DNA of 64,000 nucleotides. It comes from Treponema sp. CETP13. Its GTDB lineage: Bacteria; Spirochaetota; Spirochaetia; Treponematales; Treponemataceae. Each line of letters begins with the position of its first letter. The stretch's first letter is position 1. The notes below the pieces were generated by a model. That model was not told where the DNA came from. It searched no databases and saw only the letters and a program-made list of their open reading frames with translations. Shown here piece after piece: positions 1 through 7,967 of this stretch. Position numbers and translations under genes: made by a program. The stretch spans positions 1 to 64,000 of the forward strand of contig MLPZ01000009.1 in assembly GCA_001885315.1 (NCBI GenBank), read 5' to 3'.

Positions 1-7
1 GTTTACC

Positions 8-48
8 ACATCGGGACATTTTCCCTTGCGTTACATCGAGACATTATC
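8..48. repeat. Pair of 16-bp direct repeats at window edge
   Basis: Two copies of the pattern ACATCGRGACATTWTC lie at 8-23 and 33-48, a period of 25 bp, differing at two positions. The short flanks (GTTTAC / GTTAC) also resemble each other. Closely spaced repeats of this sort occur at the ends of some insertion sequences, such as the IS21 family, where they bind transposase. The window starts here, so any transposase would lie to the left. The assignment to a mobile element is inference only. Confidence 0.35.
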
Positions 49-88
49 ACTTTCGTTTCACAGAATTCTTTTGGAGTAGGCTTTTTTC

Positions 89-117
89 TTGACATCTGAC
101 TTATGCTCGTTTACTAT
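89..117 (+). promoter_or_regulatory. Sigma-70 type promoter of the amylase gene
   Basis: A perfect -35 box TTGACA (89-94) and a -10 box TACTAT (112-117) are separated by 17 bp. The expected transcript start near 124 leaves a leader of about 36 nt with an AAAGGA ribosome binding site (148-153) 6 nt before the ATG. Confidence 0.7.
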
Positions 118-159
118 TGTTACTAAACCGATTTACAACTTGAAAATAAAGGAATATGT

Positions 160-1701
160 ATGAAAAAATTTCTACGTAAGACGCTCTTCTGTTTTGCTAT
201 CGCATTTGTCTTAATGGGTTGTCAAACTACACCAACCCAAACAGTAGATGTATTACCACGAACAGAAGTAGAACTAACTACAAATTACAACCAGTTGAGT
301 ATTTATCAAATAATGGTAGCTACTTTTCAGGATGGAGACCCTTCCATAGGATTTAGAACTGGGTATGGACCGGGGCCTTTTGGTGGAGATTTACAAGGTG
401 TAATTGATTCTCTTGATTATGTAAAATCACTTGGTGTAAATGCAATATGGCTAACACCGATATTTGATACTAACGAAAATGATAAACTTGCTGCTACTGG
501 TTATTATGCTTACGATTATTTTAATGTTGATCCTCATTTTGGAACAAACGAAAAGTTTGCAGAACTTGTCGAGAAATGTCATGAAAAGAACATGTATATA
601 TTTTTAGATGGCGTTTTTGGACACTGGGGTGAAAAAATAGCACCTTCTCCAAATGGATTAAGACCAACTCGATCACACAGCAAATATGATGGTTGTGATT
701 ATCCTGAAAGTTTAGAATTTTATAAGGAAGTAGCAACTTATTGGATTACAAAATACAAAATTGACGGATGGCGTTTGGATCAATGTTATCAGGTAGGGGT
801 TTCGGGTCATAAAACTTATACAGACGGTCACAATTACTGGTATGAAATTCGTAAAGCTGTAGAAGAAGCTTGTGCACAAAATAAAGCTGCTGGTAATGAA
901 TGGGGTACTTTAGGTTATATGGTTGGCGAATGCTGGGATAGTAGTGCTTATGCAATTCAGAAAAAAGTTATAGATCCAGGGACAGCAAATGGCTATGGTT
1001 TAACATCTTGTTTCGATTTCCCTTCTCGTTATAAACTTGTAGAAATTTTTGCCCAAGAAGCTGGGGGACGTTCTGATCAAAATTTAGGTAAAGCTCTTTC
1101 GTATGTTTATAAGAGTGCAGAAGAGAAAGGGTATAAAAATCCTGATGGGTATTATCCAAACTTATTTATAGATAATCATGACTTGTTACGGCTAGGAAAT
1201 CTTATTAATTGGAAGTATCATATTACAAAAGGTAATCCAATGTATTGGAATATTCATAAGATGGCACTAGCTTCTATTGCAGCATACACGGGCCCTATCA
1301 CGATTTATTATGGTGATGAATGGGGTGCTTATGTTTATGATTATAAAGCACGTGGTGATAATGGTTGGTACAATGATAATGTTGCACGAAGTCCTGGAAA
1401 AATAGATGGGTTCCAGACTAATCAGCAAAACTTAGTTAACTATGCAAAAAATCTTATGACGGCTCGAAGTGAACATGAGGCTTTATGGAATGGTGCAAAC
1501 GAAACCCTTCTTGCCACAGAAGATTTTTATGCAAGTAAAAAAACTACAAGTAATGAAACAATTTATGTACTTATTAATTCTGGAGAAAGTTCTAAAAAAT
1601 ACAATGTTGGATCTACAGGGAAAGATTTAATAACTGGTTTGGCTACAGAATCGACGGTACAAATTTCCTCTTATCAAGCTATGTATATTAAAGTACAATA
1701 G
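160..1701 (+). CDS. GH13 alpha-amylase-like lipoprotein
   Basis: A glycoside hydrolase of family 13 (alpha-amylase fold) that would cleave alpha-glucans outside the cytoplasm. Residues 1-20 form a lipoprotein signal with lipobox LMGC (Cys21). The four GH13 regions can be read: region I ending in H155 (DGVFGH, Asp150), region II GWRLD with nucleophile Asp207, region III GECW with acid/base Glu257, and region IV DNHD with Asp341. A short beta-rich C-terminal part (about 445-513) fits domain C. At 513 residues it has the usual size for a single-catalytic-domain amylase. It has its own promoter and stands in front of KDG/KDPG genes, which suggests a carbohydrate-use region, but the exact substrate is not readable. 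Cyclomaltodextrinase-like or neopullulanase-like activity is equally possible. Confidence 0.88.
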   Translation: MKKFLRKTLFCFAIAFVLMGCQTTPTQTVDVLPRTEVELTTNYNQLSIYQIMVATFQDGDPSIGFRTGYGPGPFGGDLQGVIDSLDYVKSLGVNAIWLTPIFDTNENDKLAATGYYAYDYFNVDPHFGTNEKFAELVEKCHEKNMYIFLDGVFGHWGEKIAPSPNGLRPTRSHSKYDGCDYPESLEFYKEVATYWITKYKIDGWRLDQCYQVGVSGHKTYTDGHNYWYEIRKAVEEACAQNKAAGNEWGTLGYMVGECWDSSAYAIQKKVIDPGTANGYGLTSCFDFPSRYKLVEIFAQEAGGRSDQNLGKALSYVYKSAEEKGYKNPDGYYPNLFIDNHDLLRLGNLINWKYHITKGNPMYWNIHKMALASIAAYTGPITIYYGDEWGAYVYDYKARGDNGWYNDNVARSPGKIDGFQTNQQNLVNYAKNLMTARSEHEALWNGANETLLATEDFYASKKTTSNETIYVLINSGESSKKYNVGSTGKDLITGLATESTVQISSYQAMYIKVQ

Positions 1702-1791
1702 TAAAACATCTTAGTTATGATATAACAATTATTGCATGGAAATGTTTTTTTAAGTATAGTAAATTTAATAATTAAATTGGAGGACTATAAA

Positions 1792-2034
1792 ATGGTTGCA
1801 CTTATTGTTGGAGTTATCTTAGTTGTATTTACTGTAATTGCTGCTCTTCCATCTGTATTGGGCTGGGGACCTCAAATTGTTCTTTTTATTCAAGGTTGTT
1901 TACCTGTTTTAACTGCTTTATGTGGTGTTTTGGCTATTTTTATTGGAATTGCCGATTTAAAAGATAAACGTGAAGCAAAAAAAGAAGAAGCTGATGTTGC
2001 AAAAGCAGTCGAGGCAGAAGATAAAACTAACTAA
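1792..2034 (+). CDS. Small two-helix membrane protein, function unknown
   Basis: An 80-residue protein with two hydrophobic segments (about residues 2-22 and 29-55) and a charged Lys/Glu-rich tail (about 57-80) ending in EDKTN, so probably an inner-membrane hairpin with a cytoplasmic tail. The ATG at 1792 is chosen because GGAGG lies about 8 nt upstream. An in-frame start 60 nt earlier would add residues without an obvious ribosome binding site. I recognise no family. It sits 90 nt behind the amylase gene and just before a terminator, so it could be read with that gene or alone. Confidence 0.7.
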   Translation: MVALIVGVILVVFTVIAALPSVLGWGPQIVLFIQGCLPVLTALCGVLAIFIGIADLKDKREAKKEEADVAKAVEAEDKTN

Positions 2035-2054
2035 TTTTACTTTTGTCGATTTAT

Positions 2055-2105
2055 AAAAAACTGTTAATAAAGCGTTTATAACGTTTTGTTAACAGTTTTT
2101 TTTTA
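2055..2105 (+). terminator. Rho-independent terminator
   Basis: The stem AAACTGTTAA (2058-2067) pairs with TTAACAGTTT (2089-2098) and is followed by a run of T up to 2103. It separates the amylase/small membrane protein unit from the KDG kinase gene. Confidence 0.8.
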
Positions 2106-2182
2106 CACTGTACTGTTCTTTAAATCTGTGTAAAAATAGAATATAAGATTTGCTTTTGAAAAAAGAAGAGGAAATTTATAGT

Positions 2183-3226
2183 ATGATGAAAAATATAAAA
2201 GTAGTAACATTTGGTGAGCTAATGTTGCGGCTGCGCTCTCCTGAACACTATCGTTTGTTTCAAACTTCAATTCTTGAATCAACTTTTTCAGGGTCAGAGG
2301 CGAATGTAGCAGTTTCTCTTTCATTACTTGGACTTGATAGTTGTTTTGTGACTTCTGTACCTACAAATGCAGTTGGAGAAGCAGCTGTTCAAGAAGTTGC
2401 TAAATATGGAGTAAATACGTCACAAGTTATAAAAATGGATGGACGTCTAGGCATATATTTTGTAGAAACAGGTGCAAATCAGCGACCGTCACTTGTTGTC
2501 TATGACAGAGCAGAAAGTTGCATTGCGAAAGCTTCGTTAACTTGTTATAACTGGAAAAGTATTTTTTTAGGAGCGCATTGGTTCCACGTTTCTGGTATTA
2601 CACCAGCAATTTCTCCTTTAGCAGCCAATGCTTCTTTACAAGCTGTGCAGGAGGCAAAAAAACAAGGCCTCACTGTTAGCATTGACCTAAATTATCGTAA
2701 AAAATTGTGGAATTATGGTAAAAAAGCTCAAGAAATTATGAGAGAGATCGTTAAATATGCCGATGTGCTCATTGCTAATGAAGAAGATATTCAAAAAAGT
2801 TTAGGCATTACTGTAGATGGTACTAGCGCGGTTGAATCTGGGAAACTTGATCTTGAGTCGTATAAAGCTTTAATTTCAGAGGTGAAAGGTCAATTTAGCA
2901 ATCTTTCAATTGTGGCGGTTACTTTACGGGAGAGTAAATCTGCAGATAAAAACGGATGGTCAGCGTGTCTTTCTGGCAAAACTGGTTTTTATGTATCAAA
3001 ACATTATAACATAGAAGACATTGTCGATAGAGTAGGAACGGGTGATTCATTTACAGCAGGGCTTATTTATGGTCTTACTGAGTTTGACTCAGAAGAGACA
3101 GCACTTAATTTTGCTGTTGCTGCAAGTTGTCTAAAACATAGTATTTCGGGTGATTTTAACCTGAGCCGAAAATCAGAAATACTTTCTCTTATGCAAGGTA
3201 ATAGCTCAGGAAGGATAGGAAGATAA
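2183..3226 (+). CDS. kdgK: 2-keto-3-deoxygluconate kinase (PfkB family)
   Basis: A ribokinase/PfkB-type sugar kinase that would phosphorylate 2-keto-3-deoxygluconate to KDPG. The start motif FGELMLRL, the substrate-loop Gly-Ser-Glu-Ala-Asn and the C-terminal signature [12 protein letters not shown] with the catalytic Asp are all present. The length (347 residues from the ATG) is normal. The ATG at 2183 (an ATG-ATG pair) follows AGAGG. A TTG 33 nt upstream in the same frame has no better site. The stop is separated by 2 nt from the KDPG aldolase gene, and this pairing is the main argument for KDG rather than another sugar. Together the two form the lower part of a uronate/pectin or Entner-Doudoroff-type route to pyruvate and glyceraldehyde-3-phosphate. 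Confidence 0.85.
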   Translation: MMKNIKVVTFGELMLRLRSPEHYRLFQTSILESTFSGSEANVAVSLSLLGLDSCFVTSVPTNAVGEAAVQEVAKYGVNTSQVIKMDGRLGIYFVETGANQRPSLVVYDRAESCIAKASLTCYNWKSIFLGAHWFHVSGITPAISPLAANASLQAVQEAKKQGLTVSIDLNYRKKLWNYGKKAQEIMREIVKYADVLIANEEDIQKSLGITVDGTSAVESGKLDLESYKALISEVKGQFSNLSIVAVTLRESKSADKNGWSACLSGKTGFYVSKHYNIEDIVDRVGTGDSFTAGLIYGLTEFDSEETALNFAVAASCLKHSISGDFNLSRKSEILSLMQGNSSGRIGR

Positions 3227-3228
3227 AA

Positions 3229-4245
3229 ATGTTTCAAGAAATGAATAAAAGAATAGAACTTTTAGGTTTAATTCCTGTAATAAAAATTCGTAATGCACAA
3301 CAAGCTGTTCAAGTGGGAAAAGCTTTACTTGCAGGGGGAATAAACGCGGCTGAAGTTTGTTTTAGGGTTAATGCCGATGTAGAGAACCGTGATGCTGCTC
3401 TGCAAAATATAGCAGATGGAATAGCAGCTCTTCGTAAAACATATCCTGATATGCTTGTGGGGGCAGGAACTGTAATAAATTCTAGTTTAGCACAAAAAGC
3501 CATTTTAGCTGGGGCTCAGTTTATTGTAGCTCCTGGTTTTAATCCAGATACTGTTGATTATTGTATTAAAAAAAATGTTCCAGTATATCCAGGTGTTAGT
3601 AGTGCTAGTGAAATAGAGCAAGCTCTTTCTAGAAATCTTACACTTGTAAAATTTTTTCCTGTTGAAGCTCTTGGTGGGGTAAAAACATTAGAAACTTTTC
3701 AAAAAGCATTTCCTGTACTTAAATTTATGCCTTCTGGTGGCATAAATTCAGAAAATGTAGGTAAATATATGCAAAGCGATGCTGTCGCGGCTGTTGGTGG
3801 CAGTTGGATGGTACGCTCATCACTTATAGAAGCAGAAAAATGGGACGAAATAGTTACGCTTTCAGAAGAGGCAGAAAAAGCAATGCTTGGGTTTGAGTTT
3901 GCACATTTAGGTATTAATTACAAAAATGAAAAAGAATGCAAAAAAGGAACCCAGGATTTTGCCGTTTTTGGTTTTAAAGAGCGAGAAACTCCTATATCAT
4001 GGTTTTGTGGAAACAATAATACAGAAGCTTTTGAGTTAATGAAGCAAAATGGCCGTGGCAAAAATGGACATATAGGAATTTTGGTTTATTCGATAGAACG
4101 GGCAATGGAGTACTTAAAGCCTTTTGGATATTCTCTTGTGCCAGAAACAATACAGTGGTGTGGAGAGCCAGAAAAATCAGCAATGTTTTTTGTGTATCTT
4201 ACAAAAGATATTGCTGGGTTTGATATTCATTTAAAACGAAAATAA
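3229..4245 (+). CDS. eda: KDPG/KHG aldolase fused to a glyoxalase-like (VOC) domain
   Basis: Residues 1-212 are a class I 2-keto-3-deoxy-6-phosphogluconate / 4-hydroxy-2-oxoglutarate aldolase: the Schiff-base Lys is K141 in LVKFFP, the general-base Glu is E42 in AEVCFR, and the phosphate loop PSGGIN is at 168-173. It would split KDPG made by the kinase just upstream. The enzyme is usually about 210 residues; here a further 120 residues begin near GFEFAHLGIN (H226), contain GHIGI and end in GFDIHL. That pattern is typical of a vicinal-oxygen-chelate (glyoxalase/lyase) fold. The role of the extra domain is not known to me. It may act on a product or be an ancestral lyase partner. Fused proteins of this length occur in other anaerobes. 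Confidence 0.85.
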   Translation: MFQEMNKRIELLGLIPVIKIRNAQQAVQVGKALLAGGINAAEVCFRVNADVENRDAALQNIADGIAALRKTYPDMLVGAGTVINSSLAQKAILAGAQFIVAPGFNPDTVDYCIKKNVPVYPGVSSASEIEQALSRNLTLVKFFPVEALGGVKTLETFQKAFPVLKFMPSGGINSENVGKYMQSDAVAAVGGSWMVRSSLIEAEKWDEIVTLSEEAEKAMLGFEFAHLGINYKNEKECKKGTQDFAVFGFKERETPISWFCGNNNTEAFELMKQNGRGKNGHIGILVYSIERAMEYLKPFGYSLVPETIQWCGEPEKSAMFFVYLTKDIAGFDIHLKRK

Positions 4246-4304
4246 TAAATTTATATGCATAATAACTTATTTTAAAAGTAAAACAATTAAACGTATTTTG
4301 TGAC

Positions 4305-4334
4305 TTGACCCGTCGGTATGCTTTATGGTATATT
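4305..4334 (+). promoter_or_regulatory. Sigma-70 type promoter of rplM-rpsI
   Basis: A -35 box TTGACC (4305-4310) and a -10 box TATATT (4329-4334) are spaced by 18 bp. The transcript would start near 4341 and have a leader of about 107 nt. Confidence 0.65.
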
Positions 4335-4353
4335 TTATTCCCGTACATTTAAG

Positions 4354-4418
4354 TTTGTATTGATGTTTGCTCACTGAAATACAAAATAGTCATCTTCATC
4401 GGTAAGGTGATAGAGACT
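4354..4418 (+). promoter_or_regulatory. Structured leader upstream of rplM
   Basis: Two hairpins can be drawn in the rplM leader. The first is a perfect 8-bp stem TTTGTATT/AATACAAA (4354-4361 with 4378-4385) around a 16-nt loop. The second has an outer AGTC/GACT pair (4388-4391 with 4415-4418) enclosing CATCTT/AAGGTG. Leaders of ribosomal protein operons often carry autoregulatory structures. Whether this one binds L13 or S9 is inference. Confidence 0.4.
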
Positions 4419-4447
4419 TTAAAACTTTAGATACATAGGTAAGATAG

Positions 4448-4876
4448 ATGAAAACAATTTTTGTTAATGAAAAAGATGCAGTCCATAATTGGTATGTGAT
4501 CGATGCGACAGGTCTTCCTGTTGGTCGTGTAGCTGCTAAAGCTGCCACCGTGCTTCGTGGAAAAAACAAAGCAATTTACACACCTAACCAAGAAATGGGT
4601 GACTATGTTATAATTATTAATGCAACAAAAGCATTAATGACTGGTAACAAAACAGAAGGTAAAATTTACCACAAACATACAGGCTTTGTTGGTGGACTTA
4701 AATCATATAGTTATCGTATAACGCTAGAACGACACCCTGAAGAACCTATGATGCGTGCTATAAAAGGTATGCTTCCTTCTGGACGTCTTGGTAGAAAACT
4801 TCTTACAAATGTAAAAGTTTACGGTGGTGCAGAACATTCTCATGCAGCACAAAATCCACAGCCTTTAGAAGTATAA
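4448..4876 (+). CDS. rplM: 50S ribosomal protein L13
   Basis: L13 is an early-assembly protein of the large ribosomal subunit. The family pattern is clear along the full 142 residues: WYVIDATGLPVGRVA near the start, TGNK, then YRITLERHPEEPMMRAIKGMLP and NPQPLEV at the end. It is transcribed from the promoter upstream, across the structured leader, and is followed after 13 nt by rpsI, the standard bacterial L13-S9 pair. Confidence 0.97.
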   Translation: MKTIFVNEKDAVHNWYVIDATGLPVGRVAAKAATVLRGKNKAIYTPNQEMGDYVIIINATKALMTGNKTEGKIYHKHTGFVGGLKSYSYRITLERHPEEPMMRAIKGMLPSGRLGRKLLTNVKVYGGAEHSHAAQNPQPLEV

Positions 4877-4889
4877 TCAGGAGTAACTT

Positions 4890-5279
4890 GTGAAAAATCT
4901 TGGAATTGGTACAGGAAGAAGAAAAGAAGCTGTTGCACGTGTTTATATTCGTGACGGCGCAGGAAAAATTGTTGTAAATGGTAAAGAAATTAAAGATTAT
5001 TTTTCAACCCCAGAACAAGTACAGCTTGCAACTCAAGCTATCATGGTAACAGGTAATGAAAATAAATATGATATTCTTATTAATGTGTATGGTGGAGGAA
5101 TGACTGGACAGGCAGGTGCTTGTCTTCATGGTATTTCACGTGCTCTTACACAAGTAGATCAATCAAACTACACAGCTTTAAAAGCTAACGGGTTCCTTAC
5201 TCGTGATTCACGTATGGTTGAACGAAAGAAGTTTGGTCAGCGTGGTGCACGTAGAAAGTTCCAGTTCAGCAAACGTTAA
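4890..5279 (+). CDS. rpsI: 30S ribosomal protein S9
   Basis: S9 of the small subunit, whose basic tail reaches the P-site tRNA. The N-terminus GTGRRKEAVARVY, the central GGGMTGQAGA and the C-terminal RKKFGQRGARRKFQFSKR are diagnostic. The start codon is GTG with an AGGAG site about 8 nt upstream. The length of 129 residues is normal. It shares the rplM transcript, and recX starts 9 nt after its stop. Confidence 0.97.
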   Translation: MKNLGIGTGRRKEAVARVYIRDGAGKIVVNGKEIKDYFSTPEQVQLATQAIMVTGNENKYDILINVYGGGMTGQAGACLHGISRALTQVDQSNYTALKANGFLTRDSRMVERKKFGQRGARRKFQFSKR

Positions 5280-5288
5280 GTTTTTGCT

Positions 5289-5888
5289 TTGGAAATTACC
5301 GCGTTAAAGATAGTCTCGGGAGATTGTATAAAAATTACGATTTCTTCGAGGCTTTCATTTTTTATACGAACTGTATATTTGCAAACGTTTCCTGTAGATC
5401 GACTTATAGTTGGTGAAGTTTTATCCGAAGAAGATTATCAAGAGCTAGAAAATGTAGGTTGTATTTTTTCGGCAGAACATGATGCAATGAATTTTCTTGC
5501 ACGTGCAGAACAAAATCGTTTTTTATTAAGCCAAAAACTTTTAAAAAAACATCATTCTAAAGAGGCTATTGCAATTGCTCTCGATTATCTTGAATCTAAA
5601 AAGTATTTAGACGATAAACGATACGCAGAAGCTTGGTTACGTAATAGATCTATAACAAAAGCAGAAGGGCGTACTAAACTCGAAGCTGGGTTGTGTTCAA
5701 AAGGTATAGATAGAAAAATTGCTAAACAAGCAATTGATACTTTTTTTGAGAATACTAGTGAAGAAGAATTATTTAATAAAGCAGTAAGTAAATTTAAGCG
5801 AATGGGTAAAAAAGGGACAAAATTAGAGGAATCATTATTTCGAGCTGGGTTTCCTTGGAAATTAATTAAGCATATTCATATTTCTTAA
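5289..5888 (+). CDS. recX: RecX-type regulator of RecA
   Basis: RecX binds RecA filaments and restrains recombination. The three-helix repeats are recognisable, especially the second (SQKLLKKHHSKEAIAIALDYLESKKYLDDKRYAEAWLRNRS), followed by GRTKLEAGLCSKGI. The protein has 199 residues. The start is taken as TTG 9 nt after the rpsI stop. The region before residue 70 is poorly conserved, so a later start cannot be excluded. recA is not in the window. Placing recX behind rplM-rpsI suggests cotranscription with ribosomal genes. Confidence 0.8.
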   Translation: MEITALKIVSGDCIKITISSRLSFFIRTVYLQTFPVDRLIVGEVLSEEDYQELENVGCIFSAEHDAMNFLARAEQNRFLLSQKLLKKHHSKEAIAIALDYLESKKYLDDKRYAEAWLRNRSITKAEGRTKLEAGLCSKGIDRKIAKQAIDTFFENTSEEELFNKAVSKFKRMGKKGTKLEESLFRAGFPWKLIKHIHIS

Positions 5889-5976
5889 ATTGTATAAAAT
5901 TACTATATTTGACTTTTCAATATTAATATTGTGATATATAATAATATAAGGTTATTATTAATTAGTAGAGGTAAAT

Positions 5977-6579
5977 ATGTCAAAAGATTTAAATAAAACA
6001 GTAGTTTACTCAGCTTTAGAAGTTGCGAATATCTGTGGTGTCGTTAATCAAACTGCTATCAACTGGATTCGTAATGGCTATTTAAGCGCGTTTAGTACTC
6101 CAGGTGGTCAATATCGAGTTTATCAAGATAACTTGATTAATTTTATGACTGAACGAAAAATGCGTATTCCTGCAGATCTTATGAAAGATGGCGATGTGGA
6201 TAATGTAAGTCGATCTATACTTATTGTAGAGGATGAAAAAGGACTAAATTCTGTTATTGCTAATTATTTAGAAGAGAAACTTGGTGATGTCCAGGTGTTT
6301 CAAGCTTATGATGGCTTTGAAGCTGGAGCATTACTTGCTGATAAAAAACCTCGATGTGTTATTATGGACTTAAATATACCTGGAATAGACGGATTTAATC
6401 TTTGTAGCAAGATTCGTGATTCAAATGATTTTGGAAAACCACAAGTATATGTTATAACATCACTTACAGATGAAGGCATCGAAAAAAAAGTTAAAGATTT
6501 GGGTGCGACAGAGTTTTTTCAAAAACCAATTGATATGGAAGATTTAGCCGATAAAATTAAAAAATATTCTGGTTTTTAA
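5977..6579 (+). CDS. Orphan response regulator: N-terminal helix-turn-helix plus receiver
   Basis: The domain order is unusual. Residues 10-60 are an excisionase/MerR-type winged helix (SALEVANICGVVNQTAINWIRNGYLSA, then TPGGQYRVYQDNL), and residues 80-200 are a CheY-like receiver. The receiver has a complete phosphorylation site: acidic pair Glu85-Asp86, phosphoacceptor Asp131, Thr161 and Lys183. Most DNA-binding response regulators have the receiver first. No histidine kinase lies nearby, so the partner is unknown. AGAGG precedes the ATG. A strong convergent terminator follows. DNA-binding output and phosphorylation are inferred from the domains. Confidence 0.8.
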   Translation: MSKDLNKTVVYSALEVANICGVVNQTAINWIRNGYLSAFSTPGGQYRVYQDNLINFMTERKMRIPADLMKDGDVDNVSRSILIVEDEKGLNSVIANYLEEKLGDVQVFQAYDGFEAGALLADKKPRCVIMDLNIPGIDGFNLCSKIRDSNDFGKPQVYVITSLTDEGIEKKVKDLGATEFFQKPIDMEDLADKIKKYSGF

Positions 6580-6614
6580 TTAGTATATACATTAAAACCT
6601 GTTGCTTATAAAAT

Positions 6615-6663
6615 AAGTTATTAGAGAATATACTTGTAATGGTATTCTCCAATAACTTTTTTT
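6615..6663. terminator. Bidirectional terminator between the response regulator and galK
   Basis: A long stem AAGTTATT-AGAGAATA pairs with TATTCTC-CAATAACTT around a short loop. T runs lie on the plus-strand side and A-rich sequence on the other, so it can serve both converging genes. Confidence 0.75.
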
Positions 6664-6665
6664 TG

Positions 6666-7955
6666 TTATTTTATTTCTATGCAACCATAGGGTCGAATAG
6701 AAAGTTTATACACTGGATTATGTTTTGTCGATCCTTCCTTCCAATCAAGTGCTTTTTCCATGTAGGATGTATATTCTGCTACGTAATCTTTTGGTAGAAA
6801 TGCTGCAATAACACCTGCAAATCCGCCACCATGTACGCGACATGCTCCATGTTTTTTAGATCTGATAAAAACTTCTGTAAGTGCTAAACAAATTGCAATA
6901 GGTTGTTCTTCTGGATATCCTGGAACTGATATATTTTGCAACCATTTCCATGATGAATTACCAGAATCTGTTATTAATTGCAAAAATTGTGCAAAATCAT
7001 TTGTTTTTAAAGCTGTTGCCACGTGATCTGAACGGTTACTTTCTTCTATAAAATGTAATGAACGTAAAACAGCTCTGTCTCCACATTTTGTGCGTAATTC
7101 AGGGAGCTTAGCAAAAATATCTGTATATTCTAATCCTCTTAGTGTACTTTTCCCAAACTCTTTTGCAACGGATTTCATTTCATCGGGAATAGAAGAATAT
7201 TCTGCAGATAAGTCAGCATGTCCTTTTCCCGTGTTGACAAGCATTAGATTGTAATTTTCTTTTGCAAAATCGAAGGGAACCTTTGTGACTAACGGTTTTG
7301 TAGGGTTTTCAAAGTCTATATGAATCATTCCTCCCACAGCACAAGACATTTGATCAAGTTGTCCAGAGGCTTTATCCCAATATTTGTTTTCTGAATACTG
7401 TCCAATTGCGGCAAATTGAGTTACAGGTATTGTATTGCCGTTAAAAAGTGCGTCAATAATAATGCAAATAATCATTTCGAAAGAAGCAGAAGAACTGACT
7501 CCAGCTGCCGCGATAACTTCACTTGAAAAACAACTGTTAAATCCGGTTACTTTATAACCAGCCTTCTTAAACCCTTGTATAATGCCTCTTACGAGCGCTT
7601 GAGAGCCACTTTCATCTAAACGGCGTTCTGTATCTAAAGTATCGATACTATAATCTTCATTGTATGTTAAATCGTGAATAGTAACAATTGTATCATTTGT
7701 TGGCTGGACTGCTCCGATACAATCGAGCTGTATACTAGCTCCTATAACTTTTCCAAAATTGTGATCCGTATGGTTACCACAAATTTCTGTTCTTCCTGGA
7801 GAACTGAATAGGCGTATTGAACTGTCATCTGCAGGAACTGTATAACGTTTTGCAAATTCTGATACAAGTTGAGAATAACGATTTTTTTGTCGTTCGATTT
7901 CTTTTTTGTCATCACCGTACAGTTCGGTAAATAATTTTGTTGGTAATTTTCTCAT
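6666..7955 (-). CDS. galK: Galactokinase
   Basis: GHMP-family kinase making galactose-1-phosphate, the first step of the Leloir pathway. The galactokinase signature is present at residues 53-66 in variant form (PGRTEICGNHTDHN; most have GEHTDYN), the ATP loop AAGVSSSAS at 149-157, the catalytic Asp in GQLDQM, and the third motif HGGGFAGVIAAF near the C-terminus. At 429 residues it is longer than the usual 380-390. AAGGAAT precedes the ATG. It is the last gene of a minus-strand run (CYTH, DUF975, sppA, galK) with gaps of a few bases, an odd mixture of functions. No galT or galE is visible here. Confidence 0.92.
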   Translation of the reverse strand: MRKLPTKLFTELYGDDKKEIERQKNRYSQLVSEFAKRYTVPADDSSIRLFSSPGRTEICGNHTDHNFGKVIGASIQLDCIGAVQPTNDTIVTIHDLTYNEDYSIDTLDTERRLDESGSQALVRGIIQGFKKAGYKVTGFNSCFSSEVIAAAGVSSSASFEMIICIIIDALFNGNTIPVTQFAAIGQYSENKYWDKASGQLDQMSCAVGGMIHIDFENPTKPLVTKVPFDFAKENYNLMLVNTGKGHADLSAEYSSIPDEMKSVAKEFGKSTLRGLEYTDIFAKLPELRTKCGDRAVLRSLHFIEESNRSDHVATALKTNDFAQFLQLITDSGNSSWKWLQNISVPGYPEEQPIAICLALTEVFIRSKKHGACRVHGGGFAGVIAAFLPKDYVAEYTSYMEKALDWKEGSTKHNPVYKLSIRPYGCIEIK

Positions 7956-7967
7956 GTAATAATTCCT

